Under the pieces are notes generated by a model. It saw only the letters and a list, made by a program, of their open reading frames with translations. It did not search any database and had not been told where the DNA came from. A DNA stretch of 64,000 nt from Stereocaulon alpinum (Eukaryota; Ascomycota; Lecanoromycetes; Lecanorales; Stereocaulaceae): NCBI GenBank assembly GCA_018257865.1, contig JAEUBA010000001.1, positions 1,267,529 to 1,331,528 of the forward strand. Reading direction: 5' to 3'. Both the position numbers and the translations under genes were made by a program. Positions 10,490 through 24,571 of this stretch are shown piece after piece (position 1 is the stretch's first letter; the number at the start of each line of letters is the position of its first letter).

Positions 10490-12939
10490 TCATCTACTTA
10501 GAGGCATTGATGGTACTCATCTTTCTCGGACATTCATTGCATCTACTCCGTGCAATCGTTTCCTTCAACATTTCGATCTTCTAATGTCACAAATGCATGC
10601 ATTTGGTGGATGGTTGCCCTCATAACAGCGCATTGGGCGGGATGAACATGATCGTATCAGCATCGCCAGCCGGGTCTACGCGGGTCTGGGGTTGAAGTAT
10701 AGCGGTATATACACCATCGCACGTACATAGCTTGATGGATCGTCGCTGTGAAAGATAGTCTTTACAGCGGAACATTACGAAGATACAACTGGTGGTGAAG
10801 TGATAGTAGATGGCCAAGCATTGAAGCTTAGAACACTTAATGAACAAGTCTTGATAGCGGAACGAGATATGCGATGTGCTTGGCGATGTTTGTATTTGAT
10901 CCAAAGATTTCGGCATTGCTAACTTTACAGGCTCTACCATCTATGCTCGCGTTTGGATGATACAGGAATATCCGAGGGAATCAAACCCCTCAGTGGAGAC
11001 AATTGTGCGACACAAGGAGGCTTGGTGTAGAATTCCAAGGGTACTAGGCCACGTAGTAGGTCAGATACACGCTCTTTGCGAAATCCAGAGTGCGCAGTTC
11101 TTGGCTTCACTAGAAGTTGAGACAAAGCTGCGAAGTAGCTACTAAGTAAAATACTTTGAGTTTGAATTGACTCGATGAAGACTTGATGAGGTGTCGTTGC
11201 CACCACATGAGAGTAGTAAGGTAGTGCTTGTTGCCAATGCTCAATCATCCTTCATCTCCTTGTACAACCATCAGCACTACCAATCGGTAGAGCCGCAAAG
11301 GGTAGTAGTGTGAAGGACCCTCGGAAGATCGTCATGCAAAGCATCACACAGCATTGGATTGAATGGGGGCCGGAATACCGAGATGCGCGCGCGCGCACTG
11401 ATACCCCTTACCGCACAACGTCGTCATCAAAGCATCACCCCCCCCCGTGCTGTCCGCCTAGCCCCGAAGAAACGAATCGTCACCAAGATCAGCGCAGTAA
11501 GTTACGTAGCAGCAGCAGCAAAGCACAAGCCTCAAAGATCAACAGTGGCGATCCAACGGTCGCGCTAAGAAGCCTGGGCATCTGGGCTCTCTGAGAGACG
11601 AAAGTACCTTAGGTACGTAGATCACAGTGCAAGGATCCGAGCACAGCCACACTTTTCCGCGTAACTTAGTTCGGTTTAGGGTAGAACTACTACCGTATGG
11701 GAGCTTGAGGAGCAATCGCCGATCCGCTTTTCCTTTTTCCTCACCATGGCAAAGATTCGAATTCCGCATGCCATTCCTTTTTAGACCCCGCTGCCTTCGG
11801 ATCCGAGATGTTGCACACTCGCTCAGGGTCCCCTTTTTTCAGCCACAGGAGTAAGGGGGGGTGGGAAGGGGGCTAGATGTGGCTATTCGCTTTTTTCTTT
11901 TGGTTCCCCGGAGATGCAGAGGTTGTCGCGTACCTTTGGAACTGTTTAGTCGCATTTGGAAGTCATTGGACTTATTCGGCAGGAATGATGGAATGGTATC
12001 GCTTTTGCCTGTTAATTTCTTATGCGAGGTATCGGACGACGGACGACGGATGTATCACCGGGGTCTTGGCCGGATCACCTCCCTCTCCCTGGCATGTGTG
12101 ATGTGTGAAGGCATCAGGTGATTACCTCCCGTATGGAAGGAAGCATGTTCGTGTGCGGGGTTTTCCGTGCAATTCTCAACTTGTACAACGAGTCGTGGCT
12201 TGCCTTGGAGGTTTCGGATTGTTGCTAAAGTTACCTTAGGGCCGCCAGGTGACTGATTGCCAACTACGTAAGGTGCCTCTCTTCCGCAACCCTACCCTAG
12301 CGTCCTTTCTCGGCCATGGCGTAAGTTGTCTGGAGATCAGCGAATAAACTCTCATACGGCACAGCAACAAGGTAACGTGATGTAAACTGCTTAGAGCATG
12401 TTTTGATTGGTTCAACTCTCTTTCAAATGGCCACGTCGATAGCCGACCGCTGGCATCAGGGGTATCTTGAAACATCCAATGAGAATTAAATCACTTTGCA
12501 ACAAAGAAAATATTGCAAGAGTGGTGAATCCGCTATGTAGATACATTATTGTGTACGTGTCAATATTATCCACTACCAGTGGTATGACGAAGAGAAATAC
12601 TGGGAATATGCCTGCCGTGTACTTCATCACTCAAGGACTCGTGTATTGTCCTATGCCGAATGCTGGGGTATCTGATAAATTGCAAATAGCACTGAATGTT
12701 TTCCTTCTAAGGCGATTGGTAGCGGGTGGATGCAACCCCCCTCAGTAAAATGTCGTGCTTTCTGGCAATGCCAGTGGTGTATTTCATTCGAACTTTCCGT
12801 CTACCTTCCCTGGTATGACAAGATCGATAAAGGGGTAAAAAAGAGTGTAGGGCGTGAGCGAATTATCTCTTGTCGTAAAGGCCGTAACAATCGAACGGGG
12901 GTATCATGGTGAAGTCGATGCAAGAATGTGCCACACATC
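10490..12939. other. Intergenic, 2.4 kb, no gene seen
   Basis: Only small open frames without domain support. It contains a (GC)n stretch near 11388-11398, a poly-C run near 11440, and copies of the TACCTTAGG motif at 11604-11616 and 12232-12240. No tRNA fold recognised. Confidence 0.45.
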
Positions 12940-15609
12940 CTAGAATACAAGTCTCATCTCCAACGCCTTCGTAATGGCGTTCTTCGTCAATGTTTCGCTG
13001 GCTCGAGGAGTGCTGGCTCCCGAGCCTGCTTCCTGCTTCAGATTTGAATTTGACTCCACTTCTACAAATTCAACAATCATGTCCTGGCCCTCGGGCAGTT
13101 CTCGGACAACCTCGTCATCTACCACCACCTTGAGACCTTTGGGAGTGATCCGTAGAGTGTGCGTAACCTGCGCTGGTTGTACTCCGCATTTCGTAGCAAT
13201 GTTTGTAATGAGATCTCGGACAGTTCTTTCCATGAGATAGACAGCCCTGTAATAGTCGTTCTGAGGAACATTGCCCGGAATCTTGATGAGCACGTAAAAG
13301 CAGGCGATAGGCTTGCTAGGTCGTTCGCGGGGAGCTTTGTAGGCAGGATCGACTCCAAAAGCCTCGATCCAGCCTGGTAGTGAGTCGTCGGTGGCGCGTC
13401 CTGTTGGAACTTTGACGGCCGAATTTGAAAAACTCGAGAAGTTCGTGCTCGGAAAGTGAGTAAGATGCGCCCAGTCGTTGTGCAAATGCTCACTGGAATG
13501 GAAAGGCGTCGGTTTCTGGAAAGCAGACTGTTCATTAGGCCGTGGATCAGAAGGCATTGAACGTGAGCTCGGCGAAGGCGAGACATGGCAAGAGTTGGAT
13601 GGTGTTGACTCGCTGTTCGTTTTTCGGTCCCACGACGTTCTTCGATCCAACTCACTGATCTTCGTTAAATCTGTGGGTTCTCCAGGTAATGAGACTGGAA
13701 AAACATCTGGATCGTCTTGTTCATATCCTTTCAGGTAAAGCACACTGACTGGACGGGTAGAAGTAAACATGTCTTGCATCGTTGCAAGTTTCATGTGAAG
13801 GTCTTCTTCGACAGCAGGCCGGCCACTGGAGCCTTGGGATGAGACGGACCACGATCTCTTGTGCTTTTGAACTTTGCCGGGTCGGTGACTGCCGCCTTTG
13901 TCGGCGCCGCTTCTCTTCCGCTTGCCAACCTCCTTTACGCCATTTTCGACCTGGGTGATTTGCTGCTTCAGCTTGTCGATTGTCTTTTTGATGTGAGCCA
14001 CGTCATTAGAAAGTTTGCGCTCAGCGCCATGGTCTCGGAAAAGTTTGACTTTGCAAAAACACACTTCTGAGACCGGTCCTGGCGGTGAGTCGGGGGTGCC
14101 TGATGAGATGATCTCGGTTTTGGCGCAGAGTCGGACGGGAATCCCTTTCACCCCTTTGGAATGACTGAAGTCTGTTGACAAGAAATTGAAGCGAACAGCC
14201 ACTGAGCACTCGGCTGTAGTCGAGCCCGAAGATGGCGTCCAAGTAACAGAGAAGCAGTCGAAAGAGGCAGCTTCTAACTCAACACGCGGCCGCTTGGTTT
14301 CCTCGTCGCCCCCTTGATTCGGATCGACGTACTCGACTGCCTGAAGCTTTCCACCCCGTTGGTGAGCTTCAGCCAGACCTCGGCCCTCCTTCCAAAGCTG
14401 CCAACACGCGGACGGTCGCTGCCGTTGCTGCTCGTCTTCGAATGAGATTCGAATGACTGTTCGATACTTTACAGGACCTGGCGCAAGGCCAAGACCCATA
14501 CTGTCGCAAATGGAAACTGCGTAAGCTTGACCTTTGTTGAGATAGGTGACTGGGATTTCATCGGAGTGTTTGATCATTGCTGTTGGTGCGTTGAGCGTCA
14601 CTTGATAGCGAAACCTGCCAAACATCGTATTAGCAAACATAATCTAACAAGGCAATTGTTCAAAATACTCACTTCTCCATAGGCTGCATTGATGGCGCAG
14701 GCACATTATCAAATGTCCTGGCAGAGTACCCGGCATAATGTGAATCCCTGTGCGACTCCGAGTCCATGGCGAGCTTCTCGTTGGGCAAACCACTCTGTTG
14801 AGGGTTCATCGTCTCATAGCCCGAGTCTCGATGCACAAAGGAGCTAGGCGCATAGGATTCTTGCTGTGCGAAAGGGTTCGAGTTCTGGAATGTCTGCGTG
14901 TGTAGTAGATGAGGGTGGAAGCCATGTATGTCGACTGCGGATGCTGGGTTGGTGTGGCCTTCAGACGCAGACATGGAGAGAGGCGTTCCCAGATGGAACC
15001 CCATGCCTGGAGTGTGAAGGTCTCCCGCTTGATTGTGGAACACGGCGTTCATTCCACCTGTAGGCGTAGGTGTGAAGTCTCCAGAATGCTGATTTGCGAA
15101 TGCGGTGAAAGCATACGAATTGGTGTCGAGCATTGACGGGGTAAATCTCCAGTGATCTGAATCCCCCAGGCCGGACTCGTGATCTTTGGCTCCATCGTGA
15201 TCGCCAAAAGGTCTGCAGCCGAATGGAAGGTGGTTAGTTCGTTTGTCCATTACAGTTCAGCAAGAATAACCCAACATGTAAAGAAAGTAAACAAAAAAGT
15301 TCCCGCGCAAAGCGCAGGTCCAAAAGGCTAAGATGTTTGAGAATTGAGATATAGCGAATGAAATCAATTGTCGCACCTCTGATCCATGGCTGTGTCGATT
15401 GCAGTGGTGGTGAGAGAAGTAGTGGATTCAGTCGTTGCTGCCGATGAGGGGACGCTCGTTGTGCCAGGCCCTACGTTGGGGAATTTTTGCTTGAAGACAA
15501 CATAGAGCTCGTCGGTAGGTTTCTGCGAGTTCTTGCTGTTGATGGGATCAGTATGTTGAGAGTAGGTGTGGCTAATGTAATGGAAGGGTAGTTACCGATT
15601 ACGAAACAT
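12940..15609 (-). CDS. Grainyhead/CP2-family transcription factor
   Basis: Minus-strand exons 15609-15596, 15535-15377, 15212-14673 and 14614-12940 give 795 aa. The first 14-base exon plus the second read MFRNRKNSQKPTDELYVVF, a typical fungal CP2/grainyhead start. The DNA-binding domain begins at FRYQVTLNAPTAMIKHSDEI and continues with TYLNKGQAYAVSI, VKYRTVIRISFEDEQQRQRP, CWQLWKEGRG, FNFLSTDFSHSKGVKGIPVR and LCAKTE. A coiled coil and basic patch follow (HIKKTIDKLKQQITQVENG, VGKRKRS). The C-terminus (about 680-770) looks like the ubiquitin-like dimerisation domain of the family. Fungal members influence cell-wall and conidial functions; that role here is inferred. Several frames inside are shadows. 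Confidence 0.9.
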
Positions 15610-18600
15610 TGCCACAAGTGACTTTTAGCTGAAGCAGTAGTACTTATGTGAAGTGTGTCGCATGCATGTAGCTGGGCTGAATGTTTGAAGAAGAGAAGTG
15701 GCTGAGTCGGACGTTTTTAGATATTGCAGGTCGTAACCCGAAGGGGGAGCTTGACGATACGAGGAAGGGTTGATGTGCATTAGAATTTAGAAGGGTGGGT
15801 AGCTACTGGGGGATAATAATCAGAAGGGGAGCGATCCAGCGCGAACCCGAGAGAGTTTGATAGGCTCTGGGAAGATGGGGATAGCCTTGACGTGTATTGA
15901 GGATGTGGAAGTATTAAAAGCAATTGGGTCGTGGCGCCAATTGGACATGACAAGGGTGGACAAGGGTAGACAAGGATGGGGATGGGGAGACCCATGTTCT
16001 TCGCAACGGTGGCCCTGAGGCTTGAAAATGGAATAAGTCAGGTTAGAGATGATGAACTCAATGGTGAATCCCGCGCGTCGGGCGGCCATGGTCCCTAGGT
16101 AGACTGCCGAGAACTGCCTAGACTGCCTAGGCCCCATAAGATGCTTCTCGGGACAAATGTGGCGTCGCTGTGCGAGTTGGCTAAGCCACGGGGCCTCCCA
16201 GGGACACGCTATCCTCCTTGACGCTAGCTTATAGTTCATCACTTCATTCGACTACCTAAGGTATGCCCTCTCATGCAGGGCCCCACGTCAATCATTTGCC
16301 TCTCTCACTCTAATGCCCTCCGATCATCTCCTCATCTGTCTCGTCTGTCCGCGTCCGGCGCAAAAAGGAATACGTAACCCCTTACCCATTCTCGTCTTCT
16401 GTGTGGCTCGACTCCACCCCCGATCAGCAATGAGCCACAGCTATCCTTCGTTCACGCAGAGTGGCGTTTGTTTTGTTCAAGATTGATCGAGCCGGCTTGG
16501 CGGGCAATTTTCGGTAGGTGATGTAGCGGTGATGTGGCCGGCTAGCGGAGCTTCCCCCTTCGCGGGGTACAAATCAGATTGCCGACCTGGGAACGTGAGT
16601 GGTGAGTCTCATACTTGGCGATGATGATAATAATACAGGCAGCTACGGCTTGATGATGATCATGGAGGAGATTTCTCTGTAACTACGTAGCAATCAACAG
16701 CTGCTTCACCAGATCTTTCTCGGTCAACTTGGTTGTCGTGGGACTACCGTATGCGTACTGGAGTCTCTGCCAGACCGGGAACTAATTACTACCCTTGGAG
16801 CCTCCTTCTTCAACACTCTTCTTGCCCTTTGTCCGCTACCCTCGCGCACGATCCCTCCGATACACTTTCCCCGGTAGCCGGTGGTAGGTAAAACCAGACG
16901 ACGTATAACGGCTCGTAGCATCTATGGTAGTCGAAGCCATGAAAGTCATCTGACTCATTACTTGACCCTCATATCCCTAGGCGCCACAGGGGCTTCTGCC
17001 TAGATGACAAAGTGTTGCACCAGGACAGACCACCAAATTGACATCTAACCGAGATGAGGCGCTCCACATGTGTAACATCCGGCTTGCCCGTTTAAATGCG
17101 CTGTTATCCATATTTCTCTCTATCATTTGTGCATACTACTCATGGAATTCCGTGACTTGGGCATCATTGTGAAATTAGATCGCTCTAGGCGCATAAGGCA
17201 GCAACCAACCAAAGGCCCGATGGACGGCCCCTTATCGTCATTCCGAATCCTGCTGAGATAATGACAAGGAGGGCCGACAGCGACCACCCTTGATCGTTGG
17301 CGCATCTATGAAACGACTTTTCTTGCACGAACAAAATCCTTGCGCTGTCATTGCGACGTGGCGATCGTAGGGCGCACAGCCACGCGTCCTTGAATCTCAT
17401 TAGGAGATACTTCAACGGCGCACTCGAGGTTTTTCCCCTTTCCAAGTCACCAGCCACAATGCCACAACACGCTAAGAGATCAGCTTTCTAGCGCCGTAGA
17501 TCCCTCGCTTCACTCTCGTTTGGCTGTGGCGGTGCGTATTATGCGGCTTCGCATGGAGTGGAGAGCTGAGTGTTACGCGGCGAAGGCGGCTTCGAGGTGA
17601 GGTAGATAAAGTAACCAGCTGCCCAGCTTGTACTTTCCGTAAGGGGTAGATTTAAGTCACATGTCGGAACGTTCTGGAATCCAAATCTTCATCAGGAACC
17701 TCCCATGCCCCGTAATCTCTAGGAAAACGAGCCATGGTTTCGCGAAATTGGCAGCATCCTGGATATTGGTAGTCACTCATTCATAAACGCAGGATTCTTG
17801 CCGAACAGTGCACGGATACTGGGTAAGATTCTAATTAAGATGAATTGTGTAAAAACGCATACACAGGACACCCGTCTACCCAATCATGGCGTTTCGCTAC
17901 CACCACTACTGCCACGTACCTGACCACGTGCTCGCAGTGTCTAATTGACTCTCGAGAAACACCCCATCTCGATCACCAAGTCTTCCAGATCTCTGGAAAA
18001 TATCCGATTACAACTTGGGAAGATACCAGACAACTTTGAGGGAAGATAAATGGACGTAGTGGAAACAGAGTAGGATAAGAAGAGCTAAGAACAACTGGAG
18101 AGGCATATTGGAGTAGAGCTAGCAAGACACCACAAGCTTCAGTGGTGCTGAAAGAGTATCTTTGGCACGCTTTTTCTATGACGACGATTGGTGTCTACCC
18201 CTTTTTCACTAAGGCAGTGAACGACCCGAAATTCATGGCTGTGGTTTTTCGAGAACAAAGTAAAGCTGTAGAGGTGGGAGACAACAAGTCATAATCCTAA
18301 CGTTGATAAGACTTCGAATCTCAGGAAGCTTGCAGACGGTGGCTGGGGCACGCAGAATAATTGAGCTTGGAGACAGTGAGCAGTTGTTGCTTCTTTTGTT
18401 TGAAAACAAAAGGCATTTAAAAGCTTCCATTCAGTGTTCAGTGTAGTTGGTCATTCAGAGAAGCTACAAATTCCGATGTTGATGACGATGTCACCCTTCT
18501 TCTCCAGGCAAAAGAACTTTCAAAGCCTGCGATTGATAAGTTAGGCATATGGAGGAGCCGCAGAATCGCAAAACGAAACAGCCTTGGCCCTCTCCCGTGG

Positions 18601-19278
18601 TTGAGGAAACACTCTGGAGGGCCTGCCATCTACGAATCCTTTCGCAGACAATTGGGCTTTTGGCTCTTGGCCTCCAGCAGCAGATATATAAATGAAGGGC
18701 GAATCTGCCAATATAGAGACTGCTCCTCGTCGTTTCTCGTAGTGCAAATCTTCAATACTCGCAAACGGGTGTTAAGGAGGACAATGATTGGTATATCTCG
18801 GATCTGAATCTCGAAATCTAGTGTCCGACGCGCCGAAGATAAGTATCCTCAGATGGTACAGCAACTCAAATGCGAATGAAGATTAGCAGTTTCGAACTGT
18901 GAACATACAGTGCTATCCAATCCGGTTCTGGAAAAGCCCCACATGGGTCTGTCTGAAGACAGTATAACAAAGCAGGCTATAGCCTACTGTTAACGACGAA
19001 GTTGGTGGGTATCGGGCATTCACACTCACCGCTCAGCAAATATCCATTGACGTTAAGGTACAATGCAAGTCTTGGGGACAGAACCCGACTTCAAAAAGCG
19101 TTGAGACGTTGACTCGGACGAGAAACGGCCTTGGTAACGCACGTGATCCCCGAGAAAGGGTTCGCAACGTCATACCCATATCTGCCAGATGCAACTGACG
19201 ACCTTTCCAATGAAGAGCTGCGCTTTCTATAACCCCACGCGCCGTCACCTCTGACCTTGAAGCTGTCAGCCCGCTATC
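15610..19278. other. Large intergenic region, 3.7 kb, no gene seen
   Basis: The longest gene-free stretch before the transposon region. The open frames are short, lack domains and do not splice into anything convincing. One TACCTAAGGTA motif at 16253-16263. Some of it may be UTR or noncoding RNA; I cannot support either. Confidence 0.4.
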
Positions 19279-21044
19279 ATGACTACGCCATCTTCCCGAG
19301 ATTCTTCCACACATAGAGCCAAAGCGTCGCCGGCACCGTCAACTGCAACTGCGACTTCTACGGGCTCTACAGCGGAACAAACCACAACATCGAGACCGGA
19401 TTCCTACGTGTCGGACAGATCCGATGATAGCTCAAAGCTCAAGACGTTCCTCAGTATATTGCGAAAGTGAGTATCAAGTTTCAAACACCCCGGCATAGGT
19501 GGGGCCGTTCGGCCTATCCACTGCTGAAGGGGCTTTTGTTTTCAAGCTTACAATTGCCTACGTGCTCGCATAGATTCATCGGTGTCTCGGATATTGCCTC
19601 TGTCAGGTTTTCTCTACCAACTCAACTTCTCGAACCCACACCGAACCTTGGTATGAAACATGCTACACATCTCTAGCCTAGTACTTGGGCTATAACGGGC
19701 ATGTCAGCTAACGCGCCTGATAGAATACTGGAACTACCTGGATCGTCCAGAGACTTTCGTAAGGTATGCATTATCCTTCACCTGCCGAAGCCATGCTCTA
19801 ATACCACTCCGCAGCATTGGCGACTCGGACGATGGCCTTGGGCGCATGCTTGAGGTGCTTCGGTTCTGGTTCACGAAGGATCTCGTAGGTCCCAACATCC
19901 GAATTGTATCGGGATGAGGAGAAACTGATGAGAATCACAGAAGTACGTGAAGGGGAAACCATGCAAGCCTTACAATTCTGCACTGGGAGAGTTCTTTCGG
20001 GTGACTGAAGCCACTCTTGCCGAAGATTGCCCCTTCACTGACCAGCACATCAGTGTAATTGGGAAGTCAAAGATGAAGCTCCACCAATATTGGGTGAAAC
20101 GCGTAAAGAGTCCGCTACAGAGCACATCAACACCAGCAACAAGCCAGTCCGAGTTTCATACCTGACCGAGCAGACCTCCCACCACCCGCCAGTCTCCGCC
20201 TTCTTTGTTGACTGCCCCGCCAAAGGCATCAGCATGCGTGGCTTTGACCAACTCAGTGCCAAATTTACTGGGACTAGCATACGAGTAACACCAGGCGCAC
20301 ATAACCTCGGACTTTTCATCAACCTCAAGAGAAGAGGCAATGAGGAATACCAGCTTACACATCCAACCGCACACCTTGGCGGAATGCTCCGAGGGTCTCT
20401 CTCCGTCACAGTCTCAGATCAATGCTACGTCGTTTGCCCCAAAACAAAGATGAAGGTCATAATGCATTATCAGGAGGAGAGCTGGCTTGGGAAGACTCAG
20501 AACAAAGTCAATGGAGTAGTCTATACATATGACCCAGAAAATGACACTAAGTCAAGACTGAAAGACGTCTCAGAGAAAGACGTGTTAGCGAGAGTGGAGG
20601 GCAGCTGGCACGACCAAGTGTACTACACTTTAGCGGGCTCTAAGGTGACTTTGCTCTTCCATCTCCGATGCGGTTGAGCTGATCTCTCAACAGGAACCCA
20701 AACTTCTAGTCGACCTTAAACCGCTCTTCCCCCTACCAAAAATAATCCCTCCACTCGACAAACAACTCCCCAACGAGTCGCAACGCTTCTGGGCCTCCGT
20801 TACCGCCGCAATAAAAGGCAAACAGTTTAACGAAGCCACAAAGCTGAAACAGGAGCTCGAAGAGCGGCAGCGCGAGAAAGCCAACGAGCGGGAAAAGAAG
20901 AGCGAAGAGTGGAAGCCCAGATTCTTCACGAACGCTGTTACACCCGTTGGCAAGCCCGATCTGACCGAAGAAGGGAAGAAAGCACTGGCGGGCTTGCAGG
21001 CGGAGGATTATGCCTTGAGGGAGAGCGATGTCACTGGCGCATAG
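19279..21044 (+). CDS. Oxysterol-binding protein (short OSBP-related, OSH type)
   Basis: Cytosolic sterol/phosphoinositide exchange protein acting at membrane contact sites. Exons 19279-19466, 19574-19650, 19724-19763, 19815-19884, 19941-20000, 20054-20644 and 20694-21044 give 458 aa. The ORD starts at FIGVSDIASVRFSLPTQLLE; the fingerprint is EQTSHHPPVSAFF. Further landmarks are KPYNSALGEFFRCNWEV, KFTGTSIRVTPG, YTYDPENDTKSRLKDVSEKD, and a lysine-rich C-terminal helix ending in EEGKKAL. No PH or ankyrin domain, so it is a short Osh4-7-like member; which one I cannot say. Intron 20001-20053 must be removed to restore FFR-CNWE. It converges on aconitase. Confidence 0.92.
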
Positions 21045-21681
21045 CATTTGACGAATGCATTATACTGTCGTTGGAATAATGGGCTTGTATAAAGTGGTGC
21101 TTGTGCATGTAAAGCGTGCTGGGAGGGTTGAGGGTAGGCGTTGAGGCATTCTGCAGGCATCTGCAGAGGGAGGGTATACAGGATGCATCACGATAGAATC
21201 TAGACTAGATTCGAATGCCCTATATTTCTATGTTCTCTTCGTATCCTACTCCAGCCTCAGTACTCAGATATAGGATAAGGCTCGCCTATGACAAAGAAAG
21301 TGGGGGTTGCTGCTTAGGATGAGTCCGTCTGCTGGCTTCATATTGACAAAAACCAGATTAGTTCCAGCTCATATCAACAATGAAACCGTCGTAGCTCTTA
21401 CACTCATAAGTGTCGCCTTTTGAACCGATACCAGGTTTGAAGATCATACTTGCGGGACAACAACGTGCTATCCGCCTTGTGCTGCTACGGTAAAATTGGA
21501 AATCCCATGTACAAGCCTAGTGAACATCTAGCATAGCAGTACATACAATTGCTACGAAACAGAAGCTCTCTCTCGTTCCCTCTCCTTTATCCACCCCCTT
21601 GCACCACTTACCATAACTCAACCTGTAGTACTGCCTTCAACTTGCCCTTCCTGCCGCTCCTGAATTCTTTTGGGACACTTT
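21045..21681. other. Convergent 3' region, 640 bases
   Basis: Space between the stop codons of the OSBP gene (+) and ACO1 (-). It should hold both 3' UTRs and polyadenylation sites. No gene seen. Confidence 0.5.
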
Positions 21682-24571
21682 TCAAGCATGTGCCCCGCTC
21701 TCAGCTGTATGCCGAGCCATAGTATTTAACGCACTTCCATCTTTGAACCACGAGATCTGGCTCTCGTTGAAAGTATGGTTAAGCTTCGCTTCCCACACCT
21801 TTCCGTCCTTAGGATGCACTCGGAGGGTCATTGGCTTGCCGACAGCTAGCTCTGTGCACATGAGGTCGACCTTATCATCTGGGTTGATCTTGTCATAATC
21901 GTCGGGATCAGCGAAGGTAAGGGGCAATAAGCCTTGTTTCTTCAAATTGGTTTCGTGCTATGCGTGAGCGCAGATTAGCACTTCATCGATCAGGAGATAA
22001 ATAGTGCTCGGAGGGATTGAAGGAAACTTACGATACGGGCGAAACTACGAGTTATAATTGCGAGACCACCAAGATGTCTTGGCTCAAGAGCGGCGTGTTC
22101 TCTCGAACTGCCCTCGCCATAGTTCCAGTCACCAACGACAACCCATTGGATACCTTTCTTCTTGTAGTCTCGTGCAGTGGCGGGAACTGCATCAACTTGG
22201 CCGGTCGTAAAGTTCTTGACTTTATTGGCTTCGCCATTTGCAGCATTGATAGCCCCAATCAACATGTTGTTGGAGATGTTATCGAGGTGTCCACGATACT
22301 TGAGCCAAGGACCGGCCATGGAGATGTGATCCGTGGTAGTCTTGCCTTTGGTTTTAATTAGTATCGGAAGGTCCATTGCATCTTTACCATCCCAAGCGGG
22401 GAAGCCACTTAAGACCTGAAGTCGATCACTCTCGGGCGATACCGCAACGGAAACGGAGCTTCGGTCCTCAGGGGGTGCTTGATAGGTATCCTGGCCTGGA
22501 TCATAGCCATTTGCAGGTAGACCATCACCAGTTGGGGGAGAAAGCTTGAAGTCGTTGCCATCCTTGTCCTTCAAGGTGTCTGTGAGAGGGTTAAAATTGA
22601 GCGTGCCGGCCAAAGTCAAGGCGACTACAAGGTCTGGAGAGGTAACAAAGGAGTGAGTCGCAGGGTTTGCATCGTTCCTCCCGGTAAAGTTGCGGTTGTA
22701 GGACGAAAGAATGGAGTTGGCCTCGCCCTTCTTAACGTCCTTTCGATCCCACTGCCCGATGCACGGTCCACAAGCGTTCGCTAAAACCATGCCGCCAAAC
22801 TCTTCTAGAGTCTCTAGCTGACCGTCTCGCGCGATGGTAGCACGAATCTGCTCAGAGCCCGGGGTAACGGTGAACATAGACTTGGCCTTGATTCCGTGAT
22901 TGAGAGCGTCACGCGCAATGGATGCGGCGCGGGACATGTCTTCATAAGAGGAGTTAGTGCAGGACCCGATTAGACCGACTTTAAGTTCCTCTGGCCATTT
23001 ATTAGCAGCAACGGCATCTTTGAATTGCGAAATAGGAGTAGCCAAGTCGGGGGTAAATGGTCCGTTGATATGAGGTTCCAACTCGGAGAGATTTAACTCG
23101 ATAAGGTCATCGTATTCTGCGCCCTTGTCCTCTTTCAATTCTGCGGCATATTTTCTGGAAAAGTCTCCAATCGCCTTTCGCTTTGTCGCTACCAAGTAAT
23201 CGTACATTCGGTCATTGAACGGGAATAGCGAAGTTGTAGCACCAATCTCGGCACCCATGTTGCATATTGTTCCCATGCCTGTAGCAGACAACGAGTTGAC
23301 ACCAGGACCATGATACTCAATAATAGCACCGGTTCCACCTTTCACGGTCAATATACCCGCGACCTTCAAGATGATGTCTTTAGGGGCAGTCCAGCCGGAC
23401 AATTCCCCTGTGAGCCTTACACCGATGATCTTAGGTGCTTTGACTTCCCAAGGAAGATTAGCCATGACGTCTACTGCATCGGCACCACCGACACCGATGG
23501 CACACATGCCAAGACCACCAGCGTTCGGTGTATGCGAATCAGTACCAATCATAAGCCCACCAGGGAAGGCATAGTTTTCAAGTACGATCTGATGAATGAT
23601 GCCCGAGCCTGGTCTCCAGAAACCAATGTTGTACTTGGCGCACGAGGTTGACAAGAAGTCGTAGACTTCTTTGTTGACATCTTTAGCTCTTGCAAGATCT
23701 TGCTCACCACCAGTCTGGGCCTCGATCAGATGATCACAGTGGACGGTCGTTGGAGTTGCTACGGAAGGCATATTTGCGGACATAAATTGAAGAATTGCCA
23801 TTTGTGCAGTGGCATCTTGACAGGCAACCCGATCAGGTCTGAGCTTCAGATATGACTTGCCGCGTTCAATATCCTGTCCATGGGGGTCATCGAGGTGGGA
23901 ATAGAGGATCTTTTCCGCGAAGGTCAGGGGTCGATTAAGACGAGATCGAACGACCGAAAGGTTTTCTGACATTTTCCTGTTGGGGGTTGAGATCAGTAAA
24001 CATATCCTGGCCTGTCCTCATGAAACCTCCAGTGGTGTCCTTCACATTGATCCCCCAAGCTACGTCTGCAAGAATTCCGATCATGCCACACTTCGAGAGA
24101 GCCACATACTTGTAGTTGATGTAATGCCCCTATAGATATGGGTCAGCAACTGACCTCAAGTACATGGCAATAAATCCCAAGTATGCCAACTCAGTCATGG
24201 ATAAAAGACACACCTTCTCCCAGTTGGTCATCTCAACCTTCTGATCTAATGGGTCATCTGTGACTGTAGCCAATGTCCGAGACCTCGAGAGCTGCCAAAC
24301 GCGATAGTCAGCAAAGCAAACGATCAGGGGGCCGTCAAAACAATAGAGGTAGTCGAGCTGAGAGGTCCTGGACAGGGCATTGAGAAGGGAAACATACAAC
24401 TCTGACACTTGGCACCTAGGAAGCAACGGTCAGTATGTTAGTCTCTGTACTAGCTTGTCTGCTGCTGCTATCCTGCCAATGGCAGTATAACGCGCAGCGG
24501 AGCCTTTAATGCGGAGTAACGGATGAGCTCACCAGCTTGCCCAAGCGGGCAATATGCCTTGTCGAGATCAT
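21682..24571 (-). CDS. ACO1: Aconitate hydratase, mitochondrial
   Basis: Citrate-isocitrate isomerase of the TCA cycle with a 4Fe-4S cluster. Minus-strand exons 24571-24533, 24291-24214, 24129-24110, 23976-22032 and 21957-21682 give 785 aa, the normal length. Exon 1 encodes MISTRHIARLGKL, which with LSRSRTLATVTDDP forms a mitochondrial presequence. Exon 3 is a 20-base microexon (GHYINYK). Landmarks: IGTDSHTPNAGGLGM, IGSCTNSSYEDMSRA and NACGPCIGQWDRKD (cluster cysteines), DHISMAGPW, NYGEGSSREHAALEPRHLGG. The short frame starting MSENLSVV at about 23972 is not the true start. It is divergent from BUD20. Confidence 0.96.

Noticed and set aside
20054..20110. Possible frameshift or pseudogene in the OSBP gene
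   Set aside because: Removing intron 20001-20053 restores FFRCNWEVKDE and the frame, so the gene is intact.
23972..23976. Aconitase start at MSENLSVV
   Set aside because: It would lack the mitochondrial presequence; upstream exons join exactly and restore the family N-terminus.
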